The translations under genes and the position numbers were made by a program. 64,000 nucleotides of DNA from Acaricomes phytoseiuli DSM 14247 (lineage in GTDB: Bacteria > Actinomycetota > Actinomycetes > Actinomycetales > Micrococcaceae): positions 20,836-84,835 of the forward strand of contig NZ_AQXM01000054.1 of assembly GCF_000376245.1 (NCBI RefSeq). The letters are read 5' to 3'. This document shows positions 63,787 through 64,000 of the stretch, piece by piece; positions within the stretch are counted from its first letter, which is position 1; every line of letters starts with the position of its first letter. The notes below the pieces were generated by a model. It did not search any database, was not told the DNA's origin, and saw only the letters and a list, made by a program, of their open reading frames with translations.

Positions 63787-64000
63787 GGAAGGATGTATCT
63801 CTTGCCCAAGCCCTATCCGAAAGAGTTCCGTGACGATGTCGTGGCTGTGGCCCGTAAAGCCCGGGCCCCGTTATCGCAGATTGCGAGAGACTTCGGGATT
63901 TCCGAAGCCTCGTTGTTCAACTGGCTGAAAAAAGCAAACATCGAAGACGGGCGCGTGCCGGGCCTGACCGAGGACGAGCGTAAGCAGCTCCGCGAGGCGA
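63727..64000 (+). mobile_element. IS3-family insertion sequence, left part
   Basis: An IS3-type transposase orfA begins at 63802. The sequence before it (TGCCTCGGGTCTGCCCCGGG from 63729, then a TTGACA-like stretch at 63753) resembles the end-plus-promoter arrangement of IS3 elements, so the left end is placed tentatively near 63727. The element continues past the window; orfB and the right end are not visible. The left boundary is a guess. Confidence 0.5.
63802..64000 (+). CDS. IS3-family transposase OrfA, N-terminal part
   Basis: Partial gene: 66 residues, cut by the window end. TTG 63802 has GGAAGG at 63787-63792; ATG 63793 is in frame but sits right behind that site. The protein starts PKPYPKEFRDDVVAVARK, with a helix-turn-helix LSQIARDFGISEASLFNWLKKA, followed by DGRVPGLTEDERKQLREA, as in OrfA of IS3-family elements of actinobacteria. 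In this family OrfA and OrfB are normally joined by a -1 frameshift to give the active transposase. Confidence 0.85.
   Translation, partial: MPKPYPKEFRDDVVAVARKARAPLSQIARDFGISEASLFNWLKKANIEDGRVPGLTEDERKQLREA

Noticed and set aside
1..64000. tRNA, rRNA or CRISPR array
   Set aside because: No cloverleaf, rRNA-like stretch or regularly spaced repeats were seen when reading the intergenic regions.

Overview
The window is a stretch of high-GC actinobacterial chromosome, most likely from a member of the Micrococcaceae (Arthrobacter or a close relative). The evidence is the gene order around a division and cell-wall (dcw) cluster without ftsA; Wag31/DivIVA and SepF downstream of ftsZ; a polyphosphate glucokinase; a PASTA-domain Ser/Thr kinase next to an Rv2175c-type DNA-binding protein; many GTG and TTG starts; and a MurE motif that fits L-lysine-type peptidoglycan. 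Genus and species are inferred, not proven.

Layout. 1-2,500: the 3' end of a MerR-type regulator (FtsR position), a DUF151 bifunctional nuclease, a second MerR regulator and a ParA-type ATPase on the opposite strand. 2,675-6,074: pyruvate carboxylase with one extra base in a C run. 6,200-15,100: a second ParA/MinD-like ATPase, a FadD15-type acyl-CoA ligase, ROK glucokinase, a membrane protein plus esterase pair, PlsC-type acyltransferase, class II DAHP synthase and a YdeI-family gene with a premature stop. 15,100-21,800: PASTA kinase, its likely DNA-binding partner, a polyprenyl synthase, a lipoprotein, DNA polymerase IV and a DUF3040 protein. 22,000-44,250: the dcw cluster, mraZ-rsmH-ftsL-ftsI-murE-murF-mraY-murD-ftsW-murG-murC-ftsQ-ftsZ-pgeF-yggS-sepF-yggT-divIVA-lspA-rluD. 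44,300-50,540: dnaE1, a membrane protein, hisD and nrdR. 50,650-57,100: a Tat-exported amidohydrolase, polyphosphate glucokinase, methionine aminopeptidase, a 56-residue SPOR protein, panB and a glutamine synthetase. 57,120-63,030: glnE, a fused binding-protein/permease with its ATPase, and a VOC protein. 63,030-64,000: an AT-rich stretch of about 750 bp without a convincing gene, then the start of an IS3-family transposase cut by the window edge.

How it fits together. The central block makes lipid II (MurE, MurF, MraY, MurD, MurG, MurC), flips or polymerises and cross-links it (FtsW, FtsI), assembles the divisome (FtsL, FtsQ, FtsZ, SepF) and directs polar growth (DivIVA). Many junctions overlap by ATGA, GTGA or TGATG, which indicates translational coupling. 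Control elements visible in the DNA are three MraZ-type boxes with 10-bp spacing upstream of mraZ, a structured leader resembling the mraW RNA motif upstream of rsmH, and a large palindrome upstream of ftsZ. The core of that palindrome matches, at 15 of 17 positions, a palindrome upstream of the second MerR gene near the window start.

A recurring theme is leaderless transcription: twelve genes have a TANNNT -10 hexamer ending 6-9 bases before the start codon and mostly no Shine-Dalgarno. Long inverted repeats mark several convergent gene ends, including a perfect 62-bp palindrome. I found no rRNA, tRNA, CRISPR array, prophage or clear novel defence system. The most novel signals are regulatory (the shared palindrome and the leaderless set) and two broken genes (pyc and the YdeI-family gene).
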